DNA of 64,000 nt from Cristatella mucedo (lineage: Eukaryota > Bryozoa > Phylactolaemata > Cristatellidae). The notes below the pieces were generated by a model. That model searched no databases and was not told the origin of the DNA. It was given only the letters and a program-made list of their open reading frames with translations. Shown here piece after piece: positions 34,101 through 49,100 of this stretch. The DNA lies in assembly GCA_009760855.2 (NCBI GenBank), contig WPIO01000057.1:811001-875000 (forward strand). Direction: 5' to 3'. The position numbers and the translations under genes were made by a program. How positions within the stretch are numbered: the first letter of the stretch is position 1; the number at the start of each line of letters is the position of its first letter.

Positions 34101-37100
34101 TCGGCTACATTTTTCCAGATGACAGACTTGGCCTCAGCTAGTATGGATTGGGAGCGACTCCCTTATAAAGATATAGCATTTCTGTTTCTCTTGCAGGCTG
34201 TATTCGTCAAGTGTTTTCAACGATGAATTCATGCAATTCTCCCAACCCGAGATAGCTTCGCGACCGGTTGAGGACTTGGTGCTACAGATGAAGGTTTGTT
34301 GCAATGTGGCGACTCAGCGTTACCTTTGCTTGTGGCCATCGGCTTCATCCGACTGGCATTGCAGCACGATGAGTGAGGATCGCCTGTCAGACAGAGAACA
34401 TAACCGTCTTGCTCTGTAGGCCATGGGAATCGACAGAGTGATCAACTTTCCTTTTCCCACTGCTCCTGCGCCCGAGGCGCTGAAAGTAAGCCCAACTCGT
34501 CGGCCGGCCCTTTCTTGCACTGTTATATGTCTTGTCTTGTACTGACGTAATTTGCAGCTTTCGGCTCACTTCGATACACGCCTTGGGTATCTCCTTTTCG
34601 CCGTGATTCGCTTTGGCATCGGTCGATTGTTGGACTAAATGAACGTTGCAGGCAGCCGAAGAGCTCCTCGTTAATTTGGGGGCACTCGAAATGCATGCCG
34701 TTCAAGGCAGTAAGCCAGTGCAGCAGACGAAAGGCGGTTCAAAGGGCAAAGCAGCAGCAGCTACACGTGAGTGCAGCCGGCTTACTGTGCTCAGCGTGAG
34801 ATTGCTGGCTTGCATACCTGACCCATTTTTATTTGTGCTGCCGATGATTAGCATTGTGATTATATATTTTACGGTTGTTTCGATATGCAGTCTTGGCCTC
34901 AAATCATCAACTTCGCTTGCGGTAGACGAGGTACTGCCAGCGAGCCTGTGTTGTGACTGACGGGAGCTGACACGTGCATTGTCCTTGTGATACCACTAAA
35001 GTGTCACCTAGTGCAACAGTCTCTGATTCGTGGTGATCTGCTGTCCCGGCTGTCTGCTCATACACTCGGATCGTTGAGCTCATGGCCAGCTGAGCCAGCG
35101 GTTTTCCGCTTGCAGTTCAGCTTGCTAATAGGCACCAAGGCCCTTTGTTTGGTTCGTTAGTTCGGCCCTCTATAGGAGTTGAATGCATGGTGGCCCTCTC
35201 TCATTGCCGATCGTGACTTATGCAGACACGTATGGATACTGTTGTCGTTAGGCTGCATCCTCTCTTTCCTATGCTCGCTCGGACAGCCCTAACTGTCCAG
35301 TTTGTGAGCACTTTCCGAGTGGCTACGACGTTTACATCTTAACTTCTGTAGAGTTGGTTTGGCCCAGTGGTTAAGGCGCTCGCCCACCCCGACCAAGGTC
35401 TCCTTGATGTCGTGGGCTCGAGTCTTGTGGCATATGCGAAGCACCTGAATAAAGATTAAGTTCACTTAGTTCTATACAAATGAATTATTTTATTTGTAGT
35501 GCCGTGGTTCTGGATATCTTTCCGATTTTGCATTTCGATAGGTGATGATTGCCTCTGATACCATGTAAACTCTTAATTTTAAATACATTAAACACATGCA
35601 GGAAAAACCTAGCTGGTTAGTCTTACGTCTTATGCCTACTGCAAATCAAATAGTTTGAGCTGCCGCTTTGCCAAGCAACTGCACAGCCACCGTAGTTGCT
35701 AAGCAACCGCTCAGCCACCTTGTGTTGTGCCCACAACTGCTGCGAGCAGCTCACGACCTTTTTTTTTTCTTTTTTCTTATAGCGTTGACAAGGATCACTG
35801 CAACTGGAAGGACGATGGCCTTGTTTCCCCTTTCCCCACGATACGCAAAGATGCTGATGCTGGCTGAGCAGCATGCACTGCTCGATTATGCCATCTCGCT
35901 CGTCTCTGCTTTCACCGTGCGTGAGATCTTTGCTGATGGCGGCCACATAGCGATCGAAGTAAGCTAGCCAAGTGGTTGCTGGGCCGCTCGAAGGGCGCTT
36001 GTGCAGACCGTTTGGGAAGGCCATGGCCACGCCTGATGAGTGTGTCTCCGTTGTAGGACGACGCCGATGTTAAGGAAACTAAAGCTAAGCTGAGGCAGAT
36101 AAGGAAAGCGTGGGCCGGTTCGGTAAGTGTATGCTTTTCCTTAGTTTAGATGAGCTGTGTGCATGTTCGTAGCCCCATATTGGCACTCGACGACTGTCTT
36201 GGTGACCTGTTTTATTGCCTCCTGGTAGCCGAGCATCTTGACTTAGAGCACCAGTGCATAGGTGTTCAAAGAGGTTTCTTGAGCAACGATCGAACGAACG
36301 AGTGAGTGTTTACTGCTCAGCTGCTTCGGTTAGACGACTATTCCCTGCCAAACCAGTTTGATGAAAGAAGCACCTCTTCCGCACTACCTGCTCTTGTGAC
36401 TCTGGTCGTTTAGCTGTGCCTCTGGCAAATTTCAAATCCATTTGAGACTGTGCCTTGAGTTTACTATTCATCCAAGGCTGGGAACTCATGTCATCATCTG
36501 ACTCGGCGACATTCAGAGCGAAACTAGGAATCTACCTATCCCTCACAGCCTTTGTTTCGTCTTAAGTGAATTGTTTGTGGGCTTTTGTGTCCTGAAACTG
36601 TACGTATTGTGACTAACCAAGTGACAAGCTTCTTTTTCGGCATAATAACGTGCCTAGGACGAGTTTTGGTGCTCTTTGAGCTCTATCTAAATGTTAAATT
36701 ATTATTATTAACATCTTAATTTTACTACTACTGCATGCTTAAAAGAAAGCCCCTTGTCTAGGTTATTATAGGCTATTGGGTTGCCTACTCAGCGATATTG
36801 TAGCCAAATTTATGTTGCTCACTGGGCCTCTTCGGTGTTTACTCTAGGCTCAGTTTGGATCCAAAGCGAGAACATTATGTTGTTTTGCTCTAACAAGCAT
36901 CGGCGATGCGTATCAGCTGTTATATCTATGTCTGGCAGTGCACATTATTTTTACATATCTTTTCGTGCTGCGTTACGACATGTGGCTCTTCACAGGCATG
37001 CGTTTTCGATGTTTATGTGAACAGGCATGTGTCTTAGTGTTGCTATTGCAATCAGTTTGTGCAGTGGTTCCTATGGCCATCAATAGTGAGTCACTGCATA

Positions 37101-40100
37101 AACACTGGCAGTGTGGTGTTTTCTGGATCCATAAGTATTTATGCAGGCCAGCAATATGACCACAGGACAGCTGGCTCAGTATCGTGCTGATAAGTAAAGT
37201 TGTTGCTTAACAGTCGTCGAGTGCACAGAACGCCGATGTCTTCAGCTCGTTGATGCAAACATCCTGACTCCTAATACTAGGAATGGGATGTAGTGCTCCA
37301 GTACATGCGCCTGAAAAGAGCGCCAAACCATGCCTGCCATCACATCTTGTACTGGTGCATAGGTAGCCGCTGTTGGCCATGGAATCCTTCGTAGAGTACG
37401 CAGTAAGATTATACCTGACAGAATCTTCCCTCAGTCCAAGTACTTGTGTAGCCATCTTATTTGTTGCTCAAGCTCTGTTTGTGAAGGATTAATAGATTAC
37501 CTTTAGCAAAGTCACTTTGCTACCTTATCCTCGGCATACTGAAACCATACCGGTTACCCCACCCAATTGACCAGGTAAGGGAAATAAAACAAGAAGGTGG
37601 GAAGGTCGTGAGGATGTTGCACTCACTGTTGCTCTGAAAAACTTGCATGTTAATCTTCTTTGAGGCTTGATTCATAAAGGGCTTGGGGTTTTAAAAATGG
37701 CTGGTGTGTGCCCTGCAATTGTTTGATTTTGTCCATTTCTGTATGTATACCTCATCATAACCATCCCTATATGCCTTTATGTGGTTCAGTCCATAGTTGC
37801 CATTGCAAGTGACGTCACTACAAACTCGTTAAGCTTATTGTAGCCCTACTGCTTTGGAATAGTGCCTCTCCTGGGGTGCATACATTCTTATAGCCCCGAG
37901 TGTATTGCCCACAAAATTTAGCGACAATAAAGATGCATTGTTCTTATTAGCGATCTCTCTGGGCCAAAGAGGTTTATTCTGCTGCAGCAACTCAGCTATG
38001 TTTGAAGGAACCTTGCCTGGTGGATCTTTATCTGGGTGAGAATTTCGTGCTTGTCCAGTTACTCGTCAGACATTGCCTTAGCAAGGAGCTATTTGGATGC
38101 CGGCAGACAAAAAATAAATATAATAAGGTATAGCTGAGGCTGGCCGGTTCGAGTGCCTCGTTTACGCAAGGGGTCTGTCAGAAATGGCAATGGCTTGGTG
38201 TCTGTTCTCACTTGGCTGATTTATTCCTGACGAGCAGCTGCTCGTCCATAACTGTGAAGGCACGTGGCAGTGGCAGCCAGACAGCATTGTTTGACGCTCG
38301 GTCGCGACCACCCCTTCGTTCGGTCGGCAGGGCGAGCTGCAGCAGCTGGGCGACGCAGCGGTCTACCTGAAGGCCGTCGGCGCTACCGAGTACGCCGACT
38401 GCGCAGCCGAATTCTGCCAAGCATATGGCCTTCGGCAGAGCGCGATGGTCGAAGTTCGCAAGCTCAGGCATCAGCTGACTGGCATTGGTAAGAGCATGCT
38501 AAGAGCCTGATTATGCGTGGTTCTGGAAGGAAGCCTCGGACTTTGTGCTGAACAGTGTGGTGCAGCTCTCTACAGCAGGCGCTGCTGTCATCGCCTTCCC
38601 TTCGTTTGCCTGTCGCGTTGCCGACCGGCTCACGTGCAGTCGGGAGCCTTGTATCTAGCTGGCGGCAGGCTGGCTGCTGATGCTTACTGTTTGATGTCTG
38701 AAAGCTAAACCAATTTGGCGAGCTCGGACGTTCTGGCACTGCAGCATTGAAGCAGAATGCAGGCGTTCGAATGCCCGGCTGGATTTCTATCGCGGGTATC
38801 GTCAGGTCTTTTTGGCATCAGTTTCGGCCTCCTCTGATCCTCTCAGAACAACAATAAGCTAGTTTTCCTGTCCTTTCTAAGAAGTGGACAGACTGTGTGG
38901 CCAGCGCCGAATTGTTGGTTCTGCCTGTTTTAGTCTGTGGAGCTAGCTTCGGCCGATCTTTCCCGTAGGATGGCACTTTCTCTGGTGCCTGTGCATGCTG
39001 CACTTACACTCCTGGCGGCCACGTGACTCAGCTACGCTTCTCACTATCTCTTTGCTTTGCTGTGTGAGGTGTAGTGTGCTGGCTACATTACGCTCACCAA
39101 AAGTATCACTTGGGCTTTAATTATGCAGTAGGAAAGTCTCCTGTGCAAGATAGGCGAAGCTAGTCATTGTGTGTTTTCTGGGAGTTGCAGATAAAAGACG
39201 GACCAGAGTGTGTACCGTTTGACTCTGTTTGCCTCTCAGTGTTGGTCGTATTTGGGTAGCTTGGCGCATTACAGGCTTTGCTTGGGGAATGAGACTGTGG
39301 CTGCATCCACAGATACACCATTTCTAGTGTATAGCACAGTCGACAATAGGCCCTGCAGCATTACGGTGGTCAGGCTGAGATGAAAAATGTGTAAAAGGAA
39401 CCAGGCGGCCTTATGTACGTACCCTCCTACGCAGCGATAGCCCCCTGCCCAGCCCCTTTACTGCCATAAACTACGTCCTAGCCTGTTCCACGTGCTTAAG
39501 GCTTGTGGCCCCCAGCTTTTTATTGGGTTTCGTTGCTTAGCATCGCATAGTGACGCCTCTGCTAGCTAGCTAGCTAGCCGTCTTGACTTGCCAGGTTCTC
39601 GAGCCGGTCATTGAGATATATTATTTCGCTGTCATTTAACAAAAGCCAAAGGTGACTGGGAATGGTTAGCCATAGATGACTTTTTACCAGTTTTGGTTAG
39701 GCCCCTCCTGCGCCCTCCACTTCCAAGCCTGCCCATCTTCCCGCTCGAGCCGTCTCTCTCGTGTCCGCTTGACTCGGCTGATGTCTGGGTGTGATGCTCC
39801 ACTACCCCGGTTCTTTCTTTCTAGTGAATTCAATTTGGCCTCGTGCCAAGGCAGCCGTCAACAAGGACATGCGGCCACCCACGGGCGAGCAGGCGCGGCA
39901 GCTTCGGCAGGTCATCCTCTCGGGCCTGGTGGACCGCGTCGCCAGGTGAAGCGCTCGCTCGGCTGCTCGCGAACACTCGGAGTCGCTGCCCTCCTTCGTC
40001 GAGTCCTTCGTCGTGTGCTGCCGCCCCTTGCGTCTGCGCCGCTGCTACGCACCGACGCCTCTGCTGTAGATTCGCACCGGCAAGCATCGCCGCCGACTCG

Positions 40101-43100
40101 GGCGGCGCTGAGCAGCCGAGCGGAAGCAATGTCACTCGTGCCGAATTGAAGCACACGTATCAGGTAGGGCACGCGTCACCAGCCTGGCAGCCAGTAGGCG
40201 AGTGGCAGGAGTGTTGTTTCTTTCGATCGCTGGCACTATAAATAAATAAATGTGAAACGTTTGAAGAAGCAATCAATCCCAATTAAGAACATGCACCATT
40301 TGTCCTCAATTTACCATCGATAGTACTCGGCAGCAATAGGAAACTTGGTCGTGTGCTTTCGTTTTAGTTCCCAGTAGTTAGCCAAGACCGATGTTTATGG
40401 TCCTGTAGCAAGTTTCGGAGTGGTATAGTGTTTTCTGATCCCCACTGTACTTTGCTATGTTGATTGCTCACTTGCTCATCTCCCTTTAGCAGCTGAGCCG
40501 CTCAGCAGAGTAATCGCATGAATGTGCTGCCAAACAGTCGCGTATTGGCATATATTCGCGTATTGATTTTAAATTGCCTGTAGTTTGTGAGCACCGGGCT
40601 GTCTGCTCTACTCAACGGGCCCGTGTTTTGATTGCTCGTTGCAGTGTAGCATTTTCGACGAGCTGATCCACATTCATCCTGATTCGGTGCTGTATCGTGA
40701 AGACTGCAGATACGTTATTTTCCAAGAGGCAGTAGAATCAAGTGGCAAAATGTTCGCTAAAGGTACCTGCCACTTTATGGGATTCCACATTGCTGTGAAA
40801 TGGTTTGTTTGCATGCTCATGCAATTATATTGTTTCCAAAAGATCAAATGAAGCCTTGCCTGTAGGTCTTTTTTGAGAATTTACCTCCTTACTGATTAAG
40901 TTTTTCTTGAGCACCAATCATCTTGCCTGGGGATCACTGGCATTTGCATTGAGATTAGAGTAGATGTCAACAGCCAGCGGTTATCTATTGTGCCTTTGAA
41001 GTATGGCTACCCTAGAGATATGTAATAATTCCACTCGCTTTCACCATTTCTTCTTTCCTTGCACACTCAGCTGATGTGTGTGTCTGTGCTTTGATCCCTC
41101 GATGCCATCGATGCAGCTCGGATTTTCTTAAGTTTCTCGTTGCTCATCATGGCCAGCACTCGGAGTTAGTTGGCAGCCTTTTGGAATTCAGTGAGAGAGA
41201 TACGAACGTAATAGTTCGAGTCAAGCTTGGTGTCTCGGAAGCTAGAAACCCTTGCTCTCGAAATTGGGCTTGGCCAAAATATTCACTGTAACTTCTGCAT
41301 GTAATTTCGTCGTAACGTCCCAAAAGTAGTGGAATGGAATGTATCTCTGGCTGTAACTCCACAAAACTATGTGGGTGTTAGTAGGAGAGTAGTTGTTGTT
41401 AACAGGAGAGTAGTTGCCGTTGCATAAAAAGTGAGTTCCACAATCTAGGACCTGCAAAAGCTTCTGTCCGCCAACGGTCTTTAAGTGAAGGAATGGAGTA
41501 ACTAATTGTATTGTACATACAGGACCTGGGGGCACGAAGAGGCTGAGACTGCTGCTGCAGCAGTTCAGCTAGGTACGGAGGAGCCAAGCCGTGGCGGGTC
41601 TTGTGGTTCAGCGTAAGAACTTTACTATGTATCTGTCGATCAACCGGCAGCCACCCTAGCTCTTTTAGCAAAGGAGACACGTGGTCAAACCTCTGGGATT
41701 GGCAAACTAGCCTTGCAGCCATATTCGTACCCAGCTGCGTTTGTGTAGTGGCCTTTTAGTCGGTAGCCCAGCCAAAAAGGGAATTACTTTAATCAAGCCG
41801 AGACTAAACTAATGAGCTAGGTAAATTTTTTGCAAGCCACCTAAATAAGACGACACCTAAATTTCGAGCAGATGGTGATGGTAGTACAACAGTATCACCC
41901 ATTAGATGAGCAAATCCTTCCAGTCCAGCCACATGCTTATGGTATCATATGAGCAGCAGTTCAGTTCTATCGTCGTTAGTTAAAGGAAACTTTCCGACAT
42001 CCAGGATCGAATATCGTCATGGCAAACATTCAGTTGATCAGTCTTTGCAACAGATTACGACGGTTTAATAAGACCTTTTGCCAGATCACCTCATCGGCTC
42101 TACAGTTCAGTCTGCGTACTTTTATCTGTGGGCTTTTCCAAAATTTTGGTGTTCATTGGTCATTGTACAAAAGCGAATGTGGTCCCTGCATTTAGGATAC
42201 CCATGTAGATTTTATTATTTTACTACTTGTATGTCGTCTTGCCTGTTCCTACGCTGCCTATAGAATGGTCATGGTATAGCCAACCGTTACTTAACCCGTA
42301 CTATGCCTTCAGCCAGTGTTTCAACATACCTTCTCGACCTTGAGACAAGCACTTGTCTACTCTCGAGGTTTCCGTGCTGATTGACTCGAGTTGCCTTGTC
42401 GCATCTTTGAAAGCTAGAGATCAGTGGCTATTTGCGTTTTGAGTGTCGTTAGGCTTGAAAGGCTTGCATGCTCTTTGGACAAACCGGCTTGATCTTGCCA
42501 TGCTGCAATATTTGGCATCTTGTTTGGATAATTTTTCCAGAGCTTTCTCGTGTAGTTAGTGTGACGAGCTATTCTAGGCGTTATGTGCTGCCTCTAACGT
42601 TTCCTTGCGAATGCAAACTTGGCTTAGGCGGCTCTTCCCTGGTGCTCCCGCCTCCCAGTTATCCAACCGGTTGTGACCGATGATTCGTGAAATGCACTGT
42701 GCTGATGGTGACCACCGTGCTTTGCAGATTTCCTTCTGCATTTTATACGACCCAGCCGAACGAATGTAAAAAACTGTCATGCGTGTTATCTTTATATAAA
42801 AAAATACTCGGTCTTTGGTCCTTTATTTTTTCTGCGACTAGATGGGCCTGGGGTGTAGTTCGTGAGACTGCTTTTGAGAATGCAGTGCCTGTTGGTGCGA
42901 CCGCTGGCCCCTTGTTTTGTTTTTTGGGCCGAGGGAGAAAAAAAATGGTCGCGATGCCATGATCTACCCGGGAGGGCCATCGGGCCTTCAAGCAGAAATC
43001 GGAATAATAATAATAATAATAATAATAATTCACTTGATAAAGCGCCCTCAGAGAACTTAATCTCTCTCTCTAGGCGCTTTACATTTGCTGCAAAGTGAAA

Positions 43101-46100
43101 TGCAATTGAATGGTAAGTAAATGTGCGGCTCGGGCGTTTGTGCCGAGTACCTTCGTTTGATTGTGTGCGAACGGCAGACATGCAGGCCTGCTGCCAGCTC
43201 GGCCGATGAGTACATGCTTGTGCCTGTTGAGTTGTGTGCTCTGAAAATAGTTTCAACTGTCTTGTGGATGTTTGCTCTCATCCTCCGGCCACCCCAATCG
43301 AGCAATCTGATCGCCTACAGCTTCCATCTCGACTTGAATAAGATGGCAACGATTTTGTAAAATACTCAATGGTGCCATTGAACCGACATGCGCCTCGATT
43401 CAAATAGGTGTGACTGGATGAGTATTTTGAACGAATATGAGATATTTGAATGATTAGGCATGGGGCAAACACGCGTTGTAATCTTTGCCACTGTTACCCC
43501 ATTTCATCTTAACTGCCATGCCTGCTTGCACTCAGGAAAGCTCTCGAACGAAGCAGGTGTGCACAGATGCCTGCACATGCGCGCACGCACTCGCCTGCTA
43601 AATAAATAATTAATTTTTTTCTAATCCATCGATCACGGTTAGGGTGCTTGGCTCAGCCAAGGTCAATGTGAATTTATTTGATGATTTGAGGTTGGTCATG
43701 GGCACGAGCCTTGCTGCATATGTGAAAGGCCTGAATACAGATTAAGTTATTTTAGGGCGCTATACAAATGAATGTTTTTTATATTTATTTATTTAATAGT
43801 ACGGTTTTGCTGCTTTTTCGATGCAACTTTATTCATTGTCTGAATTCCTAAATGTTGCTCACTTATTCTCACATTCTGTATTGTGTTAGGTGAAAGCTGC
43901 TTAGGTTTTGAGTGGTGCACAGAAAGCGCTCCGGCATAACACCTAAGGTGGAATTTTCCTGAAACCTCGGCATAATTCTCAAGTAGACGTCAGTTTAGTG
44001 TGTTTCTATTGGAAGCACAGCCCTTCTCGACCTCCCAACGTAATAGTGTCTGTGGCTCAGCATGCTGGAACGACTAGCTTCAGGCACGTGTTACTACTAA
44101 CGAATTGAATGCTCTAATTTCTTCATTGTCACATTTCCCAATGTACCGTCGAAGCGACTGCAGACTCTTTTGAACTTGCTTTGCCTGTCTTACAGACAAG
44201 CCAAGCAAGCTCTGATAGCTCGCCTCGTAGCAGCTTGGCATGAAGGCTCTTCGCTGGCGTCCCGTTATGCTACGGAGTTTTGTTGAATCGGTCTATGACG
44301 TCTGTAAATGTTGCAATGGTTGGACTCCTTCGTCCCTATCCTAGCCAGCTGAGGGCTGATGCCTGTTCGGAGTACTTACTTGGTGGCATAGTTTTAGTTA
44401 GATGCTAATAATGATAAGAGCTCGTGATAGCACTAGTCAGCCTTTAGCGGTCAGCTTGATTGAACGTCTCTTCTTGCACTGCTGAAATGTCACGTCAGTG
44501 CAAAAGGGAGAACAGGCCACTGCCTGCCTTGCTCTCGTCTTGCAGGCAGCCCCTGTGTCTTGTGATGCGGGATGCGATTGCTCCTGGGTCCCCCCCCCGG
44601 CTCCTTCCTTCCGTTCCTCGGCAGTCATTGCACTACGACAAATGGCTGGGACAGATGCCAGACCGTTTGCACTGGCTGCTGTTGCTGCATGCGTTCGGCA
44701 CGGTTCTCATTCGGTGACTTGACTCCCGCAGGCTGCAACGCTTGCAATCTTGCCCGCAGCTCCTCGCCGCTGCCGCTGCTGCCAGCCTGCCGCCGGAGAG
44801 CAGCATCAGCGGGCCGGCAGTGGGCTTGTGCGAAGGAGCACAATGAACGGGTACCGTGGCAGAAGCCAGAGCATTGCTGCATGGCAGAAGCCAGAGCATT
44901 GCCGCATGGCAGAAGCCAGTGTGTCGCCAGAAGTCCTGCTTCCGGCGGCGTTTCTTTTGTTTGCCCAGTGGTTAGCGCAGAATGGCAGTGCATGCCACCA
45001 TGCACTTTCCTTTGGCGATGTCCTGTCCTGTGGTTGTACGTGTCGCCGCCTTCTGCTGCCGTGGCTGGGCCTTTCGTGCTGCACACACCTCGAATCTCTT
45101 TCAAGGCGAGGTACTGCAGCATGGAGTGGGTTGCCAGGTCACCGAATTTGATGATTGATATTCAGTCCTGGCCTCGAGAACCGAAAGGCTCTTGTTCTCG
45201 GGAGAGTTGTCTCCCAGTCGAATAGGACCCCTGCAGTGCTGTCGGGGTCAGCCTGAGGCGGTTCTCGGGAGGCCGGCTGATTGTGCCTGTGGTCTAGAAG
45301 TTATGTCGCTCTCTCAACAAAGCAGGTCGCCGGCCGCGTGAAGTTTGCCTCCTGGGTCTTAGCCCACGGGTAAGGTAGTTGCTGTTCACGGCCCAGAACA
45401 GCAGGTTGTGAAGTGAGTGGCTTATCCGTCAGTTGCCCGTCAAAGTGCTGATGGCCGTCTGGGCTCTTCTGCTTCTACGTAAGAGGAGGCTGCTAAATCG
45501 ACTAACCCTGTTTGTGTAATTCTTGTGTGTTGACGTCCCGAAACATGCCACGTCTCGTAGCCTGTGCTGGTTGTCAGTTAATTTATTTTCCCATTTGCCA
45601 ACGGTGGTGATTGGGGGGAGGGGACGTGACGTGCGGTATGGCACGAGAAAGGCAGCATGCTCCCTCCTGCTGCGCGGCATGGGTGGCTCTTTCACTGGGG
45701 GGGGGGAGGAGTGTTCGCGTTTTCCCTTGCATCTTTGCCTGCGTGCCTGCAATGGCTTGCAGCCCCGTTAATCCGGTGGCAACGCCAGCGGCCGGGCCAC
45801 CGTGCGGCACTCCTTGAACTAAGTAAGCCTCGCTGAAGCGTCTTGGCAGCGGTCAGCGAGCTGGCGACCAGCTAGCTAGACTGCTAGCGTGGCGACAGGG
45901 TAGGCACAAGCCAGGCTGCTCGTGCTCGTCGTAACTCGGCTCACTTGCTTCTGGTGGCGCTGAATCGGATTCGCACATCCAGCTGTGCCTGCAAGTTTTT
46001 CAGCCTTAGCAGCCGATAGGCGGACTTCTCTGCCGAGCTCTCGACCGAGGCTGTAGGGTATGTGCTCAATACTTGAAAGCTGTTTTGGCACCTGTTGGCC

Positions 46101-49100
46101 GTCAATTATAGTTCGCCTAGGGCCGGGTCTGATGGCAAATAAAAATATGGTAGTTGAGTCGGCAACCCGTGCAGAGCAAACCGTGCAGGGCAAATAACCA
46201 GATGGGAGGTATGTTGTGGCACCGGCAATAACGAAGAGCATCTCGTGCCGGGCTTGGAGCTGAACGAGGTCCCTTGGAAACTAGAGGCAGCAGTCGTGCT
46301 GAATCGCCTGACCTCACCGACCTATTCTGCGGTGGCTAGGTCGTGGCATGCAGGTTCGGTGGTGGTGGCAGCAGACGTCTGCACTGTAATAGCAAGCACT
46401 GGTGCAGCTTGTAGTCAGTCGTGACACTTTCTGGCTCGAGTTACCAGAAGTGAGGCATAATAATCAAATACTCGTCCATCGGCTCAAGCGTAGCAGCCTA
46501 GCTTGGCTTGGCTTGCACCATCAGTTTCTTGGGTTCGCCTGGATTTGCAGCTCCTCGAAGCCCTGTTGGCCCCTGGGCTGTTATGCATACATAGTTCCAT
46601 AGTAATAATAAGAAAAATAGTGTAGCATTTGTATAGTGTAATTGTAATCTCTTCTCACTTTTAGGTCTTGGGTCAGGGATGAGCTGGCATTTATGGCCCT
46701 GTGTGCGCCCTGCAGCTGATAATCCTGTATTGCCTTTTATTAGCCTCATCCATGGTCTGAACAGGAAGTATGTCAACTGATAAGCCATGGAATGTATTTG
46801 CCTGCCCGAGAATGAGACCAGGGAAATCTGTGCAGCTGGCCAACTGGAGGCTGTGAGAATGGCAGTTGAACGGTCGGCTGTGCAGAGGATACTCTAGTTG
46901 TTCAACCGTTCGGAGACAGCCAGCTTAACGACCTTTATAAATGATGGCCAGGGCTCAGTAAAATTGAGAAAAATTCAATTAAGATCCTCGTGCTTTCTCA
47001 AAACGGTTGTTTGATGTAGGGAAAACCCATCGTTGAAATTGACCAAAAATGAAGTTACGGATTGTCTGAGGAAAACCGAGGGTGCAGAGAGGAGCTCAGA
47101 TCGTGATGGCAAAAATAGGGTCTTCTCGAGATGAAGATGGCCTCCTGAGTCTGGATCGGATCACGAGTCAGGAGGTCAAATGAGTGGTTTCTGGAGCAGC
47201 ACACCAGGTATGACCGGTATGCTTTATAGGGTGTGCAAGAAGTGTCCTCTAGCTTAGAATCTTCTTGCAGAGTTGCTGAATCGACTACGGTCCAGTGACT
47301 GTACAGCAGTGGAGCGGTGCCGAGCAAATGGGGTGTGCATACCACAGGAGAGCAGTCCCAAGTTAGGCCCATGTGGCTCCTTAATGAAGAGGGAAACATT
47401 TTTCTCAGCACTGCGCCATCTCAGGGAGGCTAGGTAGTTTTGTTATTGGTACATATATCCAGCAGTTCAGAAAGCTCTTATCCTGGATCATCCTGGATGT
47501 ATCGAACAATTATAATAATACATTTGTTAAGGTGCCCTCAGAGAACTCAATCTCTTTCTTGGCACATTACATGTGCTACAAAGGAAGCACGATCGAATGG
47601 TTAGTGGTAAGCATGCTCAATGACAACAAGCATAATGTGGTTAGATGTGACATGCACAGGGTCAGCATGCAAATATGGTTAGTGGCAGCATATACTGTGT
47701 CAACACACATAAGTACACATAGGACGAGCTGTTTGGGATGCATCGAACAAGCTGGCTTTATTTGATTACAATTAGGACCGCTTGTAAGCCGAAGACTAAT
47801 CGCTTATGGCTCAGTTTCCCTAAAGGTAATCTGGGCTGCCCTGACTCATTTTTGAGTACCCGAGAATGTTAGGAACGTAGTATCAGAATACTCCAAATTA
47901 GGTTCTCTATCGGGCTAGTTCACTACTGCTTGGCAGCCCTTCGATGTGTTGATATCCCCGTGGGCTCTGCTACAGTATTTTACCTCTGCTAGTTGTGCTA
48001 GCTATGGAAATGTTCGTCTGCAATGCAGCGCCTGTAGTCAATGGGATAACAATAGCCAAGAATCAGAGTCTACTGTTAGAATTAATTGACGATTTTACTC
48101 TCATCTCCTTTCCAAGTAAGCTGTGCTTTGTTGCATTGTGAAGAGTTAATCACGTGGTGCCTGATGGTTTTGCAGCTTAATAAGAGCCACTCTTTGACTA
48201 TGGAAAAAGGCAGGGTGGTGAAAAAAACTCAATTAGTTTTTGGGAGGTAACCAGGCCAATTGTAAATTAGCAGTCTGTTAAATACCTAGGAAATGGTAGA
48301 CGATTCCTATAACTGGTTGGTTTGTCGGGGGGGGGGGTGGTAAGAGTGAAAGCTGGAGTAGGACTGCCAGCCATTGACATCTGTGGGCTACCAGGGAAAT
48401 ATATGGTGTGGTGCTACCAGCTCAGCCTGCTACCCTGACTGCTGTGTCACTCACCTCTTGATTTATGACATTCTTTAGCCCAGTTGAGCAATCAAGCAGA
48501 AACTAGCTGTCACATTTGAACGTGGTTAGGGTATGAGTTCCAACTCAACTGCATTATATCAATCATCTCTCATCTTATATCTCCCTGTTAGATCCCTTCT
48601 TAAATGGTGCAAAGTTGAAAATGTTACGATGCATTTAATGCTTCAAGGTTTTCGGAACAGCAACTTCTGCCCGGATCTGCGAACTTGGAGAAAATGGGAT
48701 ATTGGGACATGTACCACGTAAGAACAATCTGTAAATCACCGGGACAGAGGCAAGCATGAGATAATTGACGTGAGGAAGTAAAGTGGCTTGGCAAAGACAA
48801 AACAAGAATCCCAACAGAGCTGAGACACATGCAATGTTCTTACGAGCCACATATGACCAGTTGCCTGGCTGTGTAATTTGGCATTTGTAATGGGGGAAAC
48901 GTTGTTATGAGCCGACCTCTTCGCTCCTACAACCGACTCTGGCATGTTCTTTCCAGCTATCGTGTGCTGCTTTGTCCATAGTACTCACTTGGCCGAGTGT
49001 CCTCTTGACTTGGCTATGTGTCTCACTTTCTCTTGGTTACGTGAGATGGCATTCAGTGTGGTAGCTTTCTGCTACTATTATCGTAAATATAAAGTACATT

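Noticed and set aside
44572-45225. 217-codon ORF in intron 23
   Set aside because: No recognisable motif, mixed low-complexity composition, overlapped by equally long frames on the other strand.
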